Positions 24,695 through 32,940 of a DNA stretch of 64,000 bases are shown in pieces. The stretch comes from Saccharothrix espanaensis DSM 44229. GTDB taxonomy: Bacteria > Actinomycetota > Actinomycetes > Mycobacteriales > Pseudonocardiaceae. Positions within the stretch are counted from its first letter, which is position 1; every line of letters starts with the position of its first letter. The notes below the pieces were generated by a model that was not told the DNA's origin, did no database searches, and saw only the letters and a program-made list of their open reading frames with translations. The translations under genes were made by a program, and so were the position numbers. The stretch spans positions 7,079,001 to 7,143,000 of the forward strand of contig NC_019673.1 in assembly GCF_000328705.1 (NCBI RefSeq), in the 5' to 3' direction.

Positions 24695-26400
24695 GCAGTA
24701 CCTACGGCATCATCGCGGTCCTGGTGGTCGCGGTCGGGACGGTGCTGGTGGGCACGTACGGGCTGCGGGTGTCGCGGACCACCTCGGACTTCTTCGTCGC
24801 GTCGCGGACCGTGTCGCCGTGGTGGAACGCCTCCGCGATCGGCGGCGAGTACCTGTCGGCGGCGTCGTTCGTCGGCATCGCCGGGCTGATCTTCGCGCAC
24901 GGCCCGGACATGCTGTGGTTCCCGGTCGGCTACACGGCGGGCTACCTGGTGCTGTTGGCGCTGGTCGCGGCACCGTTGCGGCGCAGCGGCGCGTACACGC
25001 TGCCGGACTTCGCCGAAGCCCGGTTCGGGTCGGCGGCGGTGCGCGCGGTGGCGAGCGTGCTGGCGCTGGGCATCGGCTGGCTGTACCTGTTGCCGCAATT
25101 GCAGGGCGCGGGCCTGACCCTGCACACGCTGACCGGTGCGCCGGACTGGGTGGGCGCGCTGGTCGTGGCCGTGGTGGTGACCGCGAACGTCATCTCCGGC
25201 GGGATGCGCAGCATCACCTTCGTGCAGGCTTTCCAGTACTGGCTCAAGCTGACCGCGATCGCCGTGCCCGTGGTGTTCCTGGTGATGGCGTGGCACGCGC
25301 ACGGCGCACGTGACCTCACCGGGCCGGAACTGCCCTCTTTCCCGCACGAGACAACGGTTTCCTTCGACAGCGACACGTCCGTGCACGTCGACGAGCCGGT
25401 GGTGTTCCGCGGCGCGGGCGCGGTCGACGGGCAGCGCGTGGACGGCGCGAAGGTGCTGGCCGAGGGCGACCACACCATCGCGGCCGGCTCCCGGCTGGTG
25501 TTCCCGGCGGGCGCGGCCGTGCCCCGCGTGTCGTCCATCCCGTTCAACACCAACGAGACGTGGGCGCTGCCGCTGCGCGGCGGCGAGCGCTTCCCGCTCT
25601 ACGCGGTGTACTCGCTGATCATCGCGACCTTCCTGGGCACCATGGGGCTGCCGCACGTGATCGTCCGCTTCTACACCAACCCGAACGGTCGCGCGGCCCG
25701 CCGCACCACGCTGATCGTGCTGGGGCTGCTCGGGGTCTTCTACCTGATGCCGCCGATCTACGGCGCGCTCGGCCGGCTGTACACGCCGGAGCTGCTGATG
25801 ACCGGCGACACCGACGCGGTGGTGCTGGTGCTGCCCAGCCGGATGGTGGACGGCCTCGGCGGGCAGCTCCTGGGCGCGCTGGTGGCCGGTGGGGCGTTCG
25901 CCGCGTTCCTGTCGACGTCGTCGGGTCTGATGGTGTCGTTGGCGGGCGTGCTCAGCCGGGACGTGCTGCGGCTGCGCAGCGTCCGCGCGTTCCGGCTCTC
26001 GACCGTGCTCGCCGTGCTGGTGCCGCTGGGGATGACGTTGCTGGTCGGCAAGGTGCCGGTGGCGGACATGGTGGGGCTGGCGTTCGCGGTCGCGGCGTCG
26101 TCGCTGTGCCCGCTGCTGGTGCTGGGGATCTGGAGCACCCGGGTCAGCACGGTCGGCGCGGTCGCCGGGATGCTGGCGGGCGGCGTGCCCGCGCTGGTGG
26201 CCGGTCTGGTGACGATCAGCGCGGGCGGCGGCAACGTGTTCCTCGCCCGGCCGGCCGCGTGGACCGTGCCGCTGGGGTTCGTCGTGATGTACGTGGTGTC
26301 ACTGATGACGCCGCGCAAGGTGCCGCCGGGGGTGAACCACGTCATGGTGCGCTTGCACGCGCCGGAGAACCTGGGTCTGCGCAGTCAGGACCGGCTGTGA
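24691..26400 (+). CDS. Sodium:solute symporter (SSS family, acetate/monocarboxylate-like)
   Basis: 569 residues from GTG 24691 with about 13 hydrophobic segments. SSS marks: TSDFFVASRTVSPWWNASAIGGEYLSAASF split over two helices, GYTAGYLVLLALVAAPLRRSGAYTLPDF, GTMGLPHVIVRFYTNP, and AAFLSTSSGLMVSLAGVLSRD. A long soluble insert (about residues 215-300) lies between helices. It probably imports a small carboxylate. Genes for a LytTR regulator precede it and a LytS-like kinase follows, all with 4-base overlaps, so uptake and sensing are likely coupled. Confidence 0.9.
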   Translation: MSSTYGIIAVLVVAVGTVLVGTYGLRVSRTTSDFFVASRTVSPWWNASAIGGEYLSAASFVGIAGLIFAHGPDMLWFPVGYTAGYLVLLALVAAPLRRSGAYTLPDFAEARFGSAAVRAVASVLALGIGWLYLLPQLQGAGLTLHTLTGAPDWVGALVVAVVVTANVISGGMRSITFVQAFQYWLKLTAIAVPVVFLVMAWHAHGARDLTGPELPSFPHETTVSFDSDTSVHVDEPVVFRGAGAVDGQRVDGAKVLAEGDHTIAAGSRLVFPAGAAVPRVSSIPFNTNETWALPLRGGERFPLYAVYSLIIATFLGTMGLPHVIVRFYTNPNGRAARRTTLIVLGLLGVFYLMPPIYGALGRLYTPELLMTGDTDAVVLVLPSRMVDGLGGQLLGALVAGGAFAAFLSTSSGLMVSLAGVLSRDVLRLRSVRAFRLSTVLAVLVPLGMTLLVGKVPVADMVGLAFAVAASSLCPLLVLGIWSTRVSTVGAVAGMLAGGVPALVAGLVTISAGGGNVFLARPAAWTVPLGFVVMYVVSLMTPRKVPPGVNHVMVRLHAPENLGLRSQDRL

Positions 26401-27569
26401 CGGCGATGTGGACGGTGGGCGCGATCCTGTTCGCCGGGCTCGCCGTGGTGGTCACCCTGTGGTGGACTTCCCGCACCCGCAACGATTTTCTGACCCAGGA
26501 GCAGCGGATCACGTTCGAGACGCTGCACACCGCGTGGTCGGCCGCGCCGCCGCTGCGCGCCGGGCTGGTGCCGGAGGCGGCGAAGAAGTCCGCGAAGCAC
26601 CTGCGGACGTTGCTCGGCACGCCGGCGCTGGCGCTGACCGACGAGACCGAGGTCGTGGCGTGGGAGGGCGACGGCGACCACCACTCGCCGGGCGCGATGG
26701 ACCTGGCCGCCGAGGTGTTCGCCACCGGTCGGACGCGGGCGTTCGACATCGCGTGCGACGAGCCGGACTGCCCGGTGCACACGGCCGTGCTGGCGCCGTT
26801 GACGGTGGAGGGGCGCGTGGTCGGCGTGCTGGCGGCGTACAGCCGTGAGCCGTCGGCGGGCCTGGTGCGGGCGACCAACGAGGTGGCGCGGTGGGCGTCG
26901 GGGCAGCTGGAACTGGCCGAACTGGACCGCTCGCGGACCCGGCTGGTGGAGGCCGAGGTGCGGGCGCTGCGGGCGCAGATCTCGCCGCACTTCATCTACA
27001 ACTCGTTGTCCGCCATCGCTTCCTACGTGCGGACGAACCCGGAGCGGGCGCGGACGCTGCTGCTCGACTTCGCCGACTTCACCCGGTACTCGTTCCGGCG
27101 GGCCGGTGACTTCACGACGCTGTCGGAGGAGCTGAAGTCGATCGACCAGTACCTGGCGCTGGAACGCGCCCGGTTCGGCGAGCGGCTGAAGGTGACGTTG
27201 CAGATCGCACCCGAGGTCTTGCCGGTCACCGTGCCGTTCCTGTGCCTGCAACCGCTGGTGGAGAACGCCGTGCGGCACGGGATGGAGGGCAAGGTCGGGC
27301 CGGGCCACATCACCATCCTGGCGGCCGACGCGGGCGAGGAAGCCCACATCACCATCGAGGACGACGGCATCGGCATGGACCCGGAGGCGCTGCGCCGCAC
27401 CCTCGCGGGCCAGGTAGGCGAAACCGCCGGGATCGGCCTGGGCAACATAGACGAACGCCTGCGCCGCTGCTACGGCGACGACTACGGCTTGGTGGTGGAG
27501 ACGGCGGAGGGCCTGGGCACGAAGATCAGCGTCCGAGTGCCGAAGTACCAGGCAGGCGTTCACGCCTGA
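26397..27569 (+). CDS. LytS-like sensor histidine kinase
   Basis: 390 residues; GTG 26397 overlaps the symporter stop. One N-terminal transmembrane helix (WTVGAILFAGLAVVVTLWW), a GAF-like region (~45-170, HTAVLAPLTVEGRVVGVLAAY), then the His-kinase phospho-acceptor QISPHFIYNSLSAIASYVR (~195) and an HATPase domain (PLVENAVRHGMEG, IEDDGIGMDPEAL, GIGLGNIDERL). It lacks the multi-helix 5TM-LYT sensor, so the signal may come from the symporter or the cytoplasm. A hairpin follows the stop at once. Confidence 0.9.
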   Translation: MTAMWTVGAILFAGLAVVVTLWWTSRTRNDFLTQEQRITFETLHTAWSAAPPLRAGLVPEAAKKSAKHLRTLLGTPALALTDETEVVAWEGDGDHHSPGAMDLAAEVFATGRTRAFDIACDEPDCPVHTAVLAPLTVEGRVVGVLAAYSREPSAGLVRATNEVARWASGQLELAELDRSRTRLVEAEVRALRAQISPHFIYNSLSAIASYVRTNPERARTLLLDFADFTRYSFRRAGDFTTLSEELKSIDQYLALERARFGERLKVTLQIAPEVLPVTVPFLCLQPLVENAVRHGMEGKVGPGHITILAADAGEEAHITIEDDGIGMDPEALRRTLAGQVGETAGIGLGNIDERLRRCYGDDYGLVVETAEGLGTKISVRVPKYQAGVHA

Positions 27570-27587
27570 GGCCGCATTCCTGCGGCC
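27570..27587 (+). terminator. Hairpin terminator of the LytTR-symporter-kinase operon
   Basis: GGCCGC-ATTCCT-GCGGCC directly after the TGA at 27567-27569; no U-tract. Confidence 0.6.
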
Positions 27588-27937
27588 GTCATCTTCGCCG
27601 CTGCTGGTATTGCAGGGGGCACCACGGACAACCCTCGCCACGGACTGCTCGCTTTCAGATCGCGGCCAATCCCCGGTGGACAGATCCGGGTGCGGATGGC
27701 GATCCACGCGAACCTCGTGACACGGAGCAGACACGGGTTCGTCGGCACCTCGATGATCCTCGCCATGCGGCTGCTCGACTCGGCGAACCGTCAACGGGGC
27801 TGGGCCTGGCCTTCACAGGTGAGGCACACGTCACTCCGCGATCGACCCGCACCGGTGTGGCACGTCGGCCCTCAGTCGGGACGAGGCGTTGCTCAGCATC
27901 GTGGACGGGGTGCGGTTCGCGGTTCGGCAGTTGCGCG
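27588..27937. other. Degenerate sequence without an intact gene
   Basis: Less GC-rich and less codon-biased than its surroundings. Fragments of coding-like sequence (ALSRDEALLSIVDGVRF near 27860-27920) continue, after a frame change, into the reading frame of the next feature. I see no intact start and no promoter, so it is most likely decayed coding DNA. Confidence 0.5.
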
Positions 27938-28099
27938 GTGCTCGACTTCTTCACCCGCGACCGGCCCGACCAGGCCGTGTTCGTGGACCTGCTGGTGGCG
28001 CCGGCGCGCACGACCGACGGCGTGCTCAAGCTGGACGCCGACCCGCTGGTCGACGCCGACCTGCTGTTCTACGACCCGCACGGCGTCGGCTGGTGGTGA
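27938..28099 (+). pseudogene. Remnant of a gene upstream of a TIR gene
   Basis: Frame reading VLDFFTRDRPDQAVFVDLLV and ending DADLLFYDPHGVGWW. A matching upstream part lies in another frame, so a frameshift seems to have cut off its start. Its stop overlaps the GTG of the TIR fragment (GTGA), which preserves an old operon junction. Family not recognised. Confidence 0.5.
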
Positions 28100-28499
28100 A
28101 CGACCCGCAGTTCCTGTTCTACCTGCGCCAACTGCACCGCGACGACCTGCTCGACCTGGCCGGCAAGCGCTTGCCGGTGCCGCGCGACCAGGTGTTCGTC
28201 TGCTACAGCCACCACGACGCGGACTGGCTGCGCCGGGTGCTGGTGCACCTGGCGCCGCTGGAGCGCGACGGCGTGGTCGACGTGTGGTCGGACCGCCGAA
28301 TCCGGGTCGGCGACCAGTGGCGGGTCGAGATCATCAAGGCGCCGGCGCGGGCACGTGCGGCGCTGGTGCTCATCAGCGCGGACTCGTTGGCGTCGGAGTT
28401 CATCAACTCGACCGAGCTGCCCGCGCTGCCGGCAGCCGCCGAGGAGGGCGGGTGCCGGCCGACCTGGCGGGCGAGCTGGGGCGGCTGCTGGGCGGTTAG
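28096..28499 (+). pseudogene. TIR-domain protein, C-terminally disrupted
   Basis: From GTG 28096: FLFYLRQLHRDDLLDLAGKR, then the TIR core DQVFVCYSHHDADWLRRVLV, VVDVWSDRRIRVGDQWRVEI and LVLISADSLASEFINSTELP, which retains the glutamate expected in the active helix. After AAAEEGG the frame degrades (Trp/Arg-rich), while the adjacent frame reads VPADLAGELGRLLGG to a stop at 28499, so a deletion/frameshift has disrupted the end. TIR proteins act in signalling or NAD-cleaving immunity; this copy looks inactive. Confidence 0.65.
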
Positions 28500-28618
28500 G
28501 GCAGCTCGGCTTCCCGGTTCACCCGCGCGCGCCCCATTCGGTACGGTCGGGCGAGTGTTTCCGCTGCTGGGAGGCGTGCGGCCGGCCCAGCACCGCCTAC
28601 TGAGAGCAGGTTTCGCGC

Positions 28619-28999
28619 ATGGCGTGTCGGATCGGTGAGCTGGTGCTCGAGTGCCGCGACCCGGAGGTGCTGGCGCGGTTCTGGTGCGAGGTCCTGGGCT
28701 TCGTCGTGCTGGAGCGCGAGGCCGGCGAGTGGGTGGAGATCGGGACGCCCGAGGGGTTCGGCGGGCCGCAGCCGACGCTGTTCTTCAGCCGTCGCGACGA
28801 GCCCCGGCCGGGCAAGTCGCGGCTGCACATCGACGTCAACGCCACCGACCGCGACCAGGCCGCCGAACTCGAACGCCTGCTGGCGCTCGGCGCGCGCCCG
28901 GCCGACGTCGGCCAGACGGGCGAGGAGTCGTGGCACGTCCTGGCCGATCCGGAGGGCAACGAGTTCTGCCTGCTCAAGGCCCGCATCGACCCGCTCTGA
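28619..28999 (+). CDS. VOC-superfamily (glyoxalase/dioxygenase-like) protein
   Basis: 126 residues from ATG 28619. Two beta-alpha-beta-beta-beta repeats: GELVLECRDPEVLARFWCEVLGF and LHIDVNATDRDQAAELERLLALGA, ending VLADPEGNEFCLLKARI. It matches actinobacterial glyoxalase-like proteins of this length. Substrate unknown; often implicated in resistance or small-molecule metabolism. Single gene, followed by a strong hairpin. Confidence 0.85.
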   Translation: MACRIGELVLECRDPEVLARFWCEVLGFVVLEREAGEWVEIGTPEGFGGPQPTLFFSRRDEPRPGKSRLHIDVNATDRDQAAELERLLALGARPADVGQTGEESWHVLADPEGNEFCLLKARIDPL

Positions 29000-29010
29000 C
29001 GGGTCGGGTG

Positions 29011-29051
29011 GACGGCGGGGACGGGACCCGCGGGTCCCACCACCCGCCGTC
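29011..29051. terminator. Strong bidirectional hairpin
   Basis: A perfect 16-bp palindrome GGGACCCGCGGGTCCC (29023-29038) sits inside an outer pair GACGGCGGG (29011-29019) / CCCGCCGTC (29043-29051), between the convergent VOC and IS5-like genes. Confidence 0.7.
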
Positions 29052-29073
29052 GTGCCCGCCGGGGAAGAGGGTC

Positions 29074-29646
29074 CTAGCCCGCCGCGCGGGTGCCGCGGCG
29101 CTCGGCCGCGTCGAGGACCAGCCGCAGCCACTCGGCGTCGGTCGCCGAGCTCTCCGCCGCCACCCGCCGCAGCCGCAGCCACAGGCCCGCGTCGGTCCAC
29201 TCCTGGAAGCGCCGGTGCACGGTCGGCACGGTCACGCCGAACGTCGCCGGCAGGTGCCGCCAGGCGCAGCCGCTGGTCAGCACGAACACGATGGCCGTGA
29301 AGATGGCCCGATCCGACACCCGGCCCCGGCCCCCGCCCTGCCGGCGCACCTTCGCGGGCGGGATGAGCGGCTCCACCGCGGCCCACAGGGCGGCCGGCAC
29401 CAGGCGGTTGGCCAGGTGCTCGATCACGTCCGCGTGCGGCGGCTTGGGGGGTGCTTCCGGGGCCCGGCGCACCCACGGCTCCTGGCGCTGGGCGTCGCCG
29501 CGCTGGCGGGCGCGCAGCAGGGTCGCCAGCGCCGCCTCGTCCCGCCGGGGCGCGACGGCCGGGTAGGTGTGCTGTTGGGCCTGTCGGGCGATCTCGGCGC
29601 CCACCGTGCGGCCGAACGGCTGCGCGGGTCGTGCGTAGTTGCTCAT
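29074..29646 (-). CDS. IS5-like transposase N-terminal domain protein, without DDE catalytic part
   Basis: 190 residues. Residues ~75-160 match the insertion-element DNA-binding domain of IS5-family transposases (LVPAALWAAVEPLIPPAKVR, GRVSDRAIFTAIVFVLTSGC, AWRHLPATFGVTVPTVHRRFQEW). It ends with LDAAERRGTRAAG instead of a DDE catalytic domain, and carries a ~70-residue N-terminal extension (PFGRTVGAEIARQAQQHTYP) not usual for the element. No terminal inverted repeats were seen around it. Either a decayed insertion or a domesticated DNA-binding protein. Confidence 0.7.
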   Translation of the reverse strand: MSNYARPAQPFGRTVGAEIARQAQQHTYPAVAPRRDEAALATLLRARQRGDAQRQEPWVRRAPEAPPKPPHADVIEHLANRLVPAALWAAVEPLIPPAKVRRQGGGRGRVSDRAIFTAIVFVLTSGCAWRHLPATFGVTVPTVHRRFQEWTDAGLWLRLRRVAAESSATDAEWLRLVLDAAERRGTRAAG

Positions 29647-29840
29647 CGGGTCCTCCGCCAGGGGACTGTCGTGATGCCCATCACGCTAGGAAGCCGGCCG
29701 GTCACGGGTAACCACGTTCCCGCCGAACGGGGTCAGCAAGCGTCGCGCGGGCCCCATGAAGCGGCTCAACGGCACCCCTGGAGCGACGAACGGGCGAGCG
29801 GTCGGTTGTGAGAACGGCTCTCGTCCCGTGCGCGGACGGT

Positions 29841-29846
29841 TACCCT
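29841..29846 (+). promoter_or_regulatory. -10 box TACCCT, leaderless metallophosphoesterase transcript
   Basis: TACCCT ends 6 bases before GTG 29853. Confidence 0.45.
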
Positions 29847-29852
29847 CGGATC

Positions 29853-30692
29853 GTGACGCCGCGCCTGCTTGCCACCAGCGACCTGCACGTGACCTATCAG
29901 CAGAACCGCGACTTCGTGTCGGCCATCCGACCGCACTCCCCCGACGACTGGCTGATCGTCGCCGGTGACGTGGCGGAGAAGTTCGCCGACGTCGAGTGGG
30001 CGCTGGGCGAGCTGCGCAAGCGGTTCGCCAGGGTGGTGTGGTCGCCGGGCAACCACGAGCTGTGGACGGTGAAGGACGACCCGGCCCAGTCCCGGGGCGA
30101 GGTGCGCTACAAGCAACTGGTCGAGCTGTGCCGGAGCTTGGACGTGCTCACCCCGGAGGACGAGTTCGCGGTGTTCGAGGGCGCGGGCGGCCCGGTCGCG
30201 GTGGCCCCGCTGTTCACCCTGTACGACTACACGTTCCGCCCGGCCGGGACCACCGACAAGGTTTCCGCGCTGACCGCCGCGCAGGACGCCGGCGTGGTGT
30301 GCACCGACGAGTACTTCCTGCACTTCGACCCGTACCCGAGCCGCGAGGCGTGGTGCGCGGCCCGGCTGGAGGAGTCCGAGCGCCGGTTGCGCGCCGTGGA
30401 CGAGTCGTTGCGCACCGTGCTCATCAACCACTGGCCGCTGGTCCGCGATCCCACGTTCGTGCTGCGGTACCCCGAATTCGCGTTGTGGTGCGGTACCGAG
30501 CACACCGCCGACTGGCACCTGAAGTACCGGGCGGCCGTGATGGTCTACGGCCACCTGCACATCCCGCGCACGATCCGCAAGGACGGCGTGCGGTTCGACG
30601 AGGTGTCGCTGGGCTACCCGCGCGAGTGGCAGCCCCGCGGCTGGACCAAGGCCCCGCTGCTGGACGTGCTGAGGAAGGACGACGCCCGGTGA
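29853..30692 (+). CDS. Metallophosphoesterase
   Basis: 279 residues from GTG 29853. Calcineurin-like motifs: LLATSDLHVTY (D-x-H), WLIVAGDVAEKF (GD), WSPGNHELW (GNHE), LINHWPLV and VYGHLHIPRT (GHxH). It likely hydrolyses a phosphoester; the substrate is unknown. Its stop overlaps the start of the phosphopantetheinyl transferase gene, a pairing common in actinomycetes, which suggests a linked role in carrier-protein modification or its control. Confidence 0.9.
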   Translation: MTPRLLATSDLHVTYQQNRDFVSAIRPHSPDDWLIVAGDVAEKFADVEWALGELRKRFARVVWSPGNHELWTVKDDPAQSRGEVRYKQLVELCRSLDVLTPEDEFAVFEGAGGPVAVAPLFTLYDYTFRPAGTTDKVSALTAAQDAGVVCTDEYFLHFDPYPSREAWCAARLEESERRLRAVDESLRTVLINHWPLVRDPTFVLRYPEFALWCGTEHTADWHLKYRAAVMVYGHLHIPRTIRKDGVRFDEVSLGYPREWQPRGWTKAPLLDVLRKDDAR

Positions 30693-31351
30693 TCACCGAC
30701 ATCCTGCCCGACCAGGTCTCGGCGGTGGACACGTTCGAGGACCACGAGGCGGAGCTGTTCCCCGAGGAGCAGGAGCTGATCGCCAAGGCCGTCGACAAGC
30801 GCCGCCGCGAGTTCACCACCGGCCGGCACTGCGCGCGCACCGCGCTGGGCCGGCTGGGCATCGCGCCCGTGCCGCTGCTGCCCGGCGAGAGCCGCGCGCC
30901 GACGTGGCCGGCGGGCGTGGTGGGCAGCATCACGCACTGCAAGGGCTACCGGGCCGCGGCCGTCGGGCGCACCGCCGAGCTGTGGACGATCGGCATCGAC
31001 GCCGAGCCGAACGAGCCGACGCCGCAGGGCGTGCTGGAGGCGATCGCGCTGCCGCCGGAGCTGGCCATGGTGCGCGAACTGGGCGCGGCCGGCGACAAGG
31101 TCGCCTGGGACCGGCTGCTGTTCAGCGCCAAGGAGACGGTGTACAAGGCGTGGTTCCCGCTGGCGCGCAGGTGGCTGGGGTTCGAGGATGCGGAGGTGAC
31201 CCTGAACCCGGACGACGGGACGTTCACCGCGCGGGTGCTGATCGAGCCGCCGGTGGTGGACGGGGTGCCGCTGGACGGGTTCACGGGTCGCTGGCTGGCG
31301 CGGGAGGGGTTTGTGGTCACCGCTATCGCGGTACCTGCCTTGACGACCTAG
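30689..31351 (+). CDS. 4'-phosphopantetheinyl transferase (Sfp/EntD type)
   Basis: 220 residues from GTG 30689. Family marks: KRRREFTTGRHCARTALGRLG, VGSITHCKGYRAAAVG, the Mg-binding WTIGIDAEPNEP and FSAKETVYKAWFPL. It transfers the phosphopantetheine arm from coenzyme A to carrier proteins of polyketide, nonribosomal peptide or fatty acid synthases. Being outside any such cluster, it is probably a genome-wide activator. Translationally coupled to the phosphoesterase. Confidence 0.93.
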   Translation: MITDILPDQVSAVDTFEDHEAELFPEEQELIAKAVDKRRREFTTGRHCARTALGRLGIAPVPLLPGESRAPTWPAGVVGSITHCKGYRAAAVGRTAELWTIGIDAEPNEPTPQGVLEAIALPPELAMVRELGAAGDKVAWDRLLFSAKETVYKAWFPLARRWLGFEDAEVTLNPDDGTFTARVLIEPPVVDGVPLDGFTGRWLAREGFVVTAIAVPALTT

Positions 31352-31361
31352 GAGGAGCTGC

Positions 31362-32840
31362 ATGGGCGACGAGGTGGCGCGGCAGGAGTTCACCCGCGAG
31401 GACCGCACCCGGTACCGCACGAAGGTGCGCCGGTGCCTGGACGTGTTCGCCCGGATGCTGAGCGAGTCGCGCTTCGAGTTCGAGCGCCCGACGGCCGGCC
31501 TGGAGATCGAGCTCAACCTGGTGGACGACGCGGGCGACCCGGCGATGCGCAACGCCGAGGCGCTGGCGGCGATCGCCGACGAGGACTTCGTCACCGAGCT
31601 CGGCCAGTGGAACCTGGAGATCAACGTCGCGCCCCGGCCGCTGGGCGAGGGCGGGATCGGCGAGTTCGAGTCGGTGGTGCGCGCGTCGCTCAACGAGGCT
31701 GAGCGCAAGGCCCGCGAGGTCGGCTCGCACATGGTGACGATCGGCATCCTGCCGACCTTGCAGGCCCGGCACATGGGGTTGGAGGCGTTGTCGGGCAGCC
31801 CGCGCTACACGCTGCTCAACGAGCAGGTCCTCGCCGCGCGCGGCGAGGACCTGCACATCTCCATCGGCGGGGTGGAGAAGCTCCAGATGACCGCCGACTC
31901 GGTGGTGCCCGAGGCGGCGTGCACCTCGACCCAGTTCCACCTCCAGGTGTCGCCGGAGATGTTCGCGCCCTACTGGAACGCGGCGCAGGCGATCGCCGGG
32001 GTGCAGGTGGCGGTGGGCGCGAACTCGCCGTTCCTGCTGGGCAAGGAACTGTGGCGGGAGACCCGGATCCCGCTGTTCCAGCAGGCCACCGACACCCGCA
32101 GCGACGAGTTGAAGGAGCAGGGCGTCCGGCCCCGGGTGTGGTTCGGCGAGCGGTGGATCACCTCGATCTTCGACCTGTTCGAGGAGAACGTCCGGTACTT
32201 CCCGGCGCTGCTGCCGATCTGCGACGAGGAGGACCCGGTGCAGGTGCTGGAGCGCGGCGACACGCCGTCGCTGGGCGAGCTGCGGCTGCACAACGGGACC
32301 ATCTACCGCTGGAACCGGCCGGTGTACGACGTGGTGCGCGACCAGCCGCACCTGCGGGTGGAGAACCGGGTGCTGCCCGCCGGGCCGACCGTGCTGGACA
32401 CCCTGGCCAACGGGGCGTTCTACTACGGCCTGGTGCGAATGCTCGCCGAGGAGGAGCGCCCGCTGTGGTCGCAGATGTCGTTCAGCGCGGCCGAGGAGAA
32501 CTTCACCTCCGGCGCGCGGGACGGCATCGACGCGAAGGTCTACTGGCCGGGCCTGGGCACGGTGCCGGTGGCCGAACTGGTGCTGCGGCGGCTGCTCCCG
32601 CTGGCGCACGAGGGCCTGGTGAAGCTGCGGGTCGAGCAGTCCGAGCGGGACCGGCTGCTGGGCGTGATCGAGCAGCGCTGCCTCAGCGGCGTGAACGGGG
32701 CGACCTGGCAGGCCCGCACGTTCCACCGGCACTACGACCACTCCTCGCTGGACCGCCCCGAGGCGCTGCGCCGGATGCTGCGCACCTACCGGGACCTCAT
32801 GCACAGCAACGAACCCGTGCACACCTGGCCAGTGGGGTAG
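31362..32840 (+). CDS. Glutamate--cysteine ligase family protein (GCS2-like)
   Basis: 492 residues; ATG 31362 follows AGGAGG at 31350-31355. Markers: TAGLEIELNLVDDAGDP, VTELGQWNLEINVAPRPL, LLNEQVLAARGEDLHISIGG, TSTQFHLQVSP, WFGERWITSIFDLFEENVRY and LRVENRVLPAGPTVLD. This is a carboxylate-amine ligase of the GCS2 group that joins glutamate to an amine, here of the long (~490 residues) actinobacterial form with unproven substrate. It begins 10 bases after the PPTase gene. Confidence 0.85.
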   Translation: MGDEVARQEFTREDRTRYRTKVRRCLDVFARMLSESRFEFERPTAGLEIELNLVDDAGDPAMRNAEALAAIADEDFVTELGQWNLEINVAPRPLGEGGIGEFESVVRASLNEAERKAREVGSHMVTIGILPTLQARHMGLEALSGSPRYTLLNEQVLAARGEDLHISIGGVEKLQMTADSVVPEAACTSTQFHLQVSPEMFAPYWNAAQAIAGVQVAVGANSPFLLGKELWRETRIPLFQQATDTRSDELKEQGVRPRVWFGERWITSIFDLFEENVRYFPALLPICDEEDPVQVLERGDTPSLGELRLHNGTIYRWNRPVYDVVRDQPHLRVENRVLPAGPTVLDTLANGAFYYGLVRMLAEEERPLWSQMSFSAAEENFTSGARDGIDAKVYWPGLGTVPVAELVLRRLLPLAHEGLVKLRVEQSERDRLLGVIEQRCLSGVNGATWQARTFHRHYDHSSLDRPEALRRMLRTYRDLMHSNEPVHTWPVG

Positions 32841-32900
32841 GGCCCAGTGGAATAGTGCCCAGTGGGGTAGAGCACCGCGGGTCAGAGCACCGCGGGTTGA

Positions 32901-32931
32901 CCGGGCGCGGCGGCAGCGCTGCCGCGCCCGG
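32901..32931. terminator. Bidirectional terminator hairpin
   Basis: A 14-bp stem (one G-T pair) from CCGGGCGCGG to CCGCGCCCGG around a 3-base loop lies between the convergent ligase and oxygenase genes. The preceding 32825-32895 holds small direct repeats (CCCAGTGG, AGAGCACCGCGGGT). Confidence 0.75.
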
Positions 32932-32940
32932 TCCGCCCGG

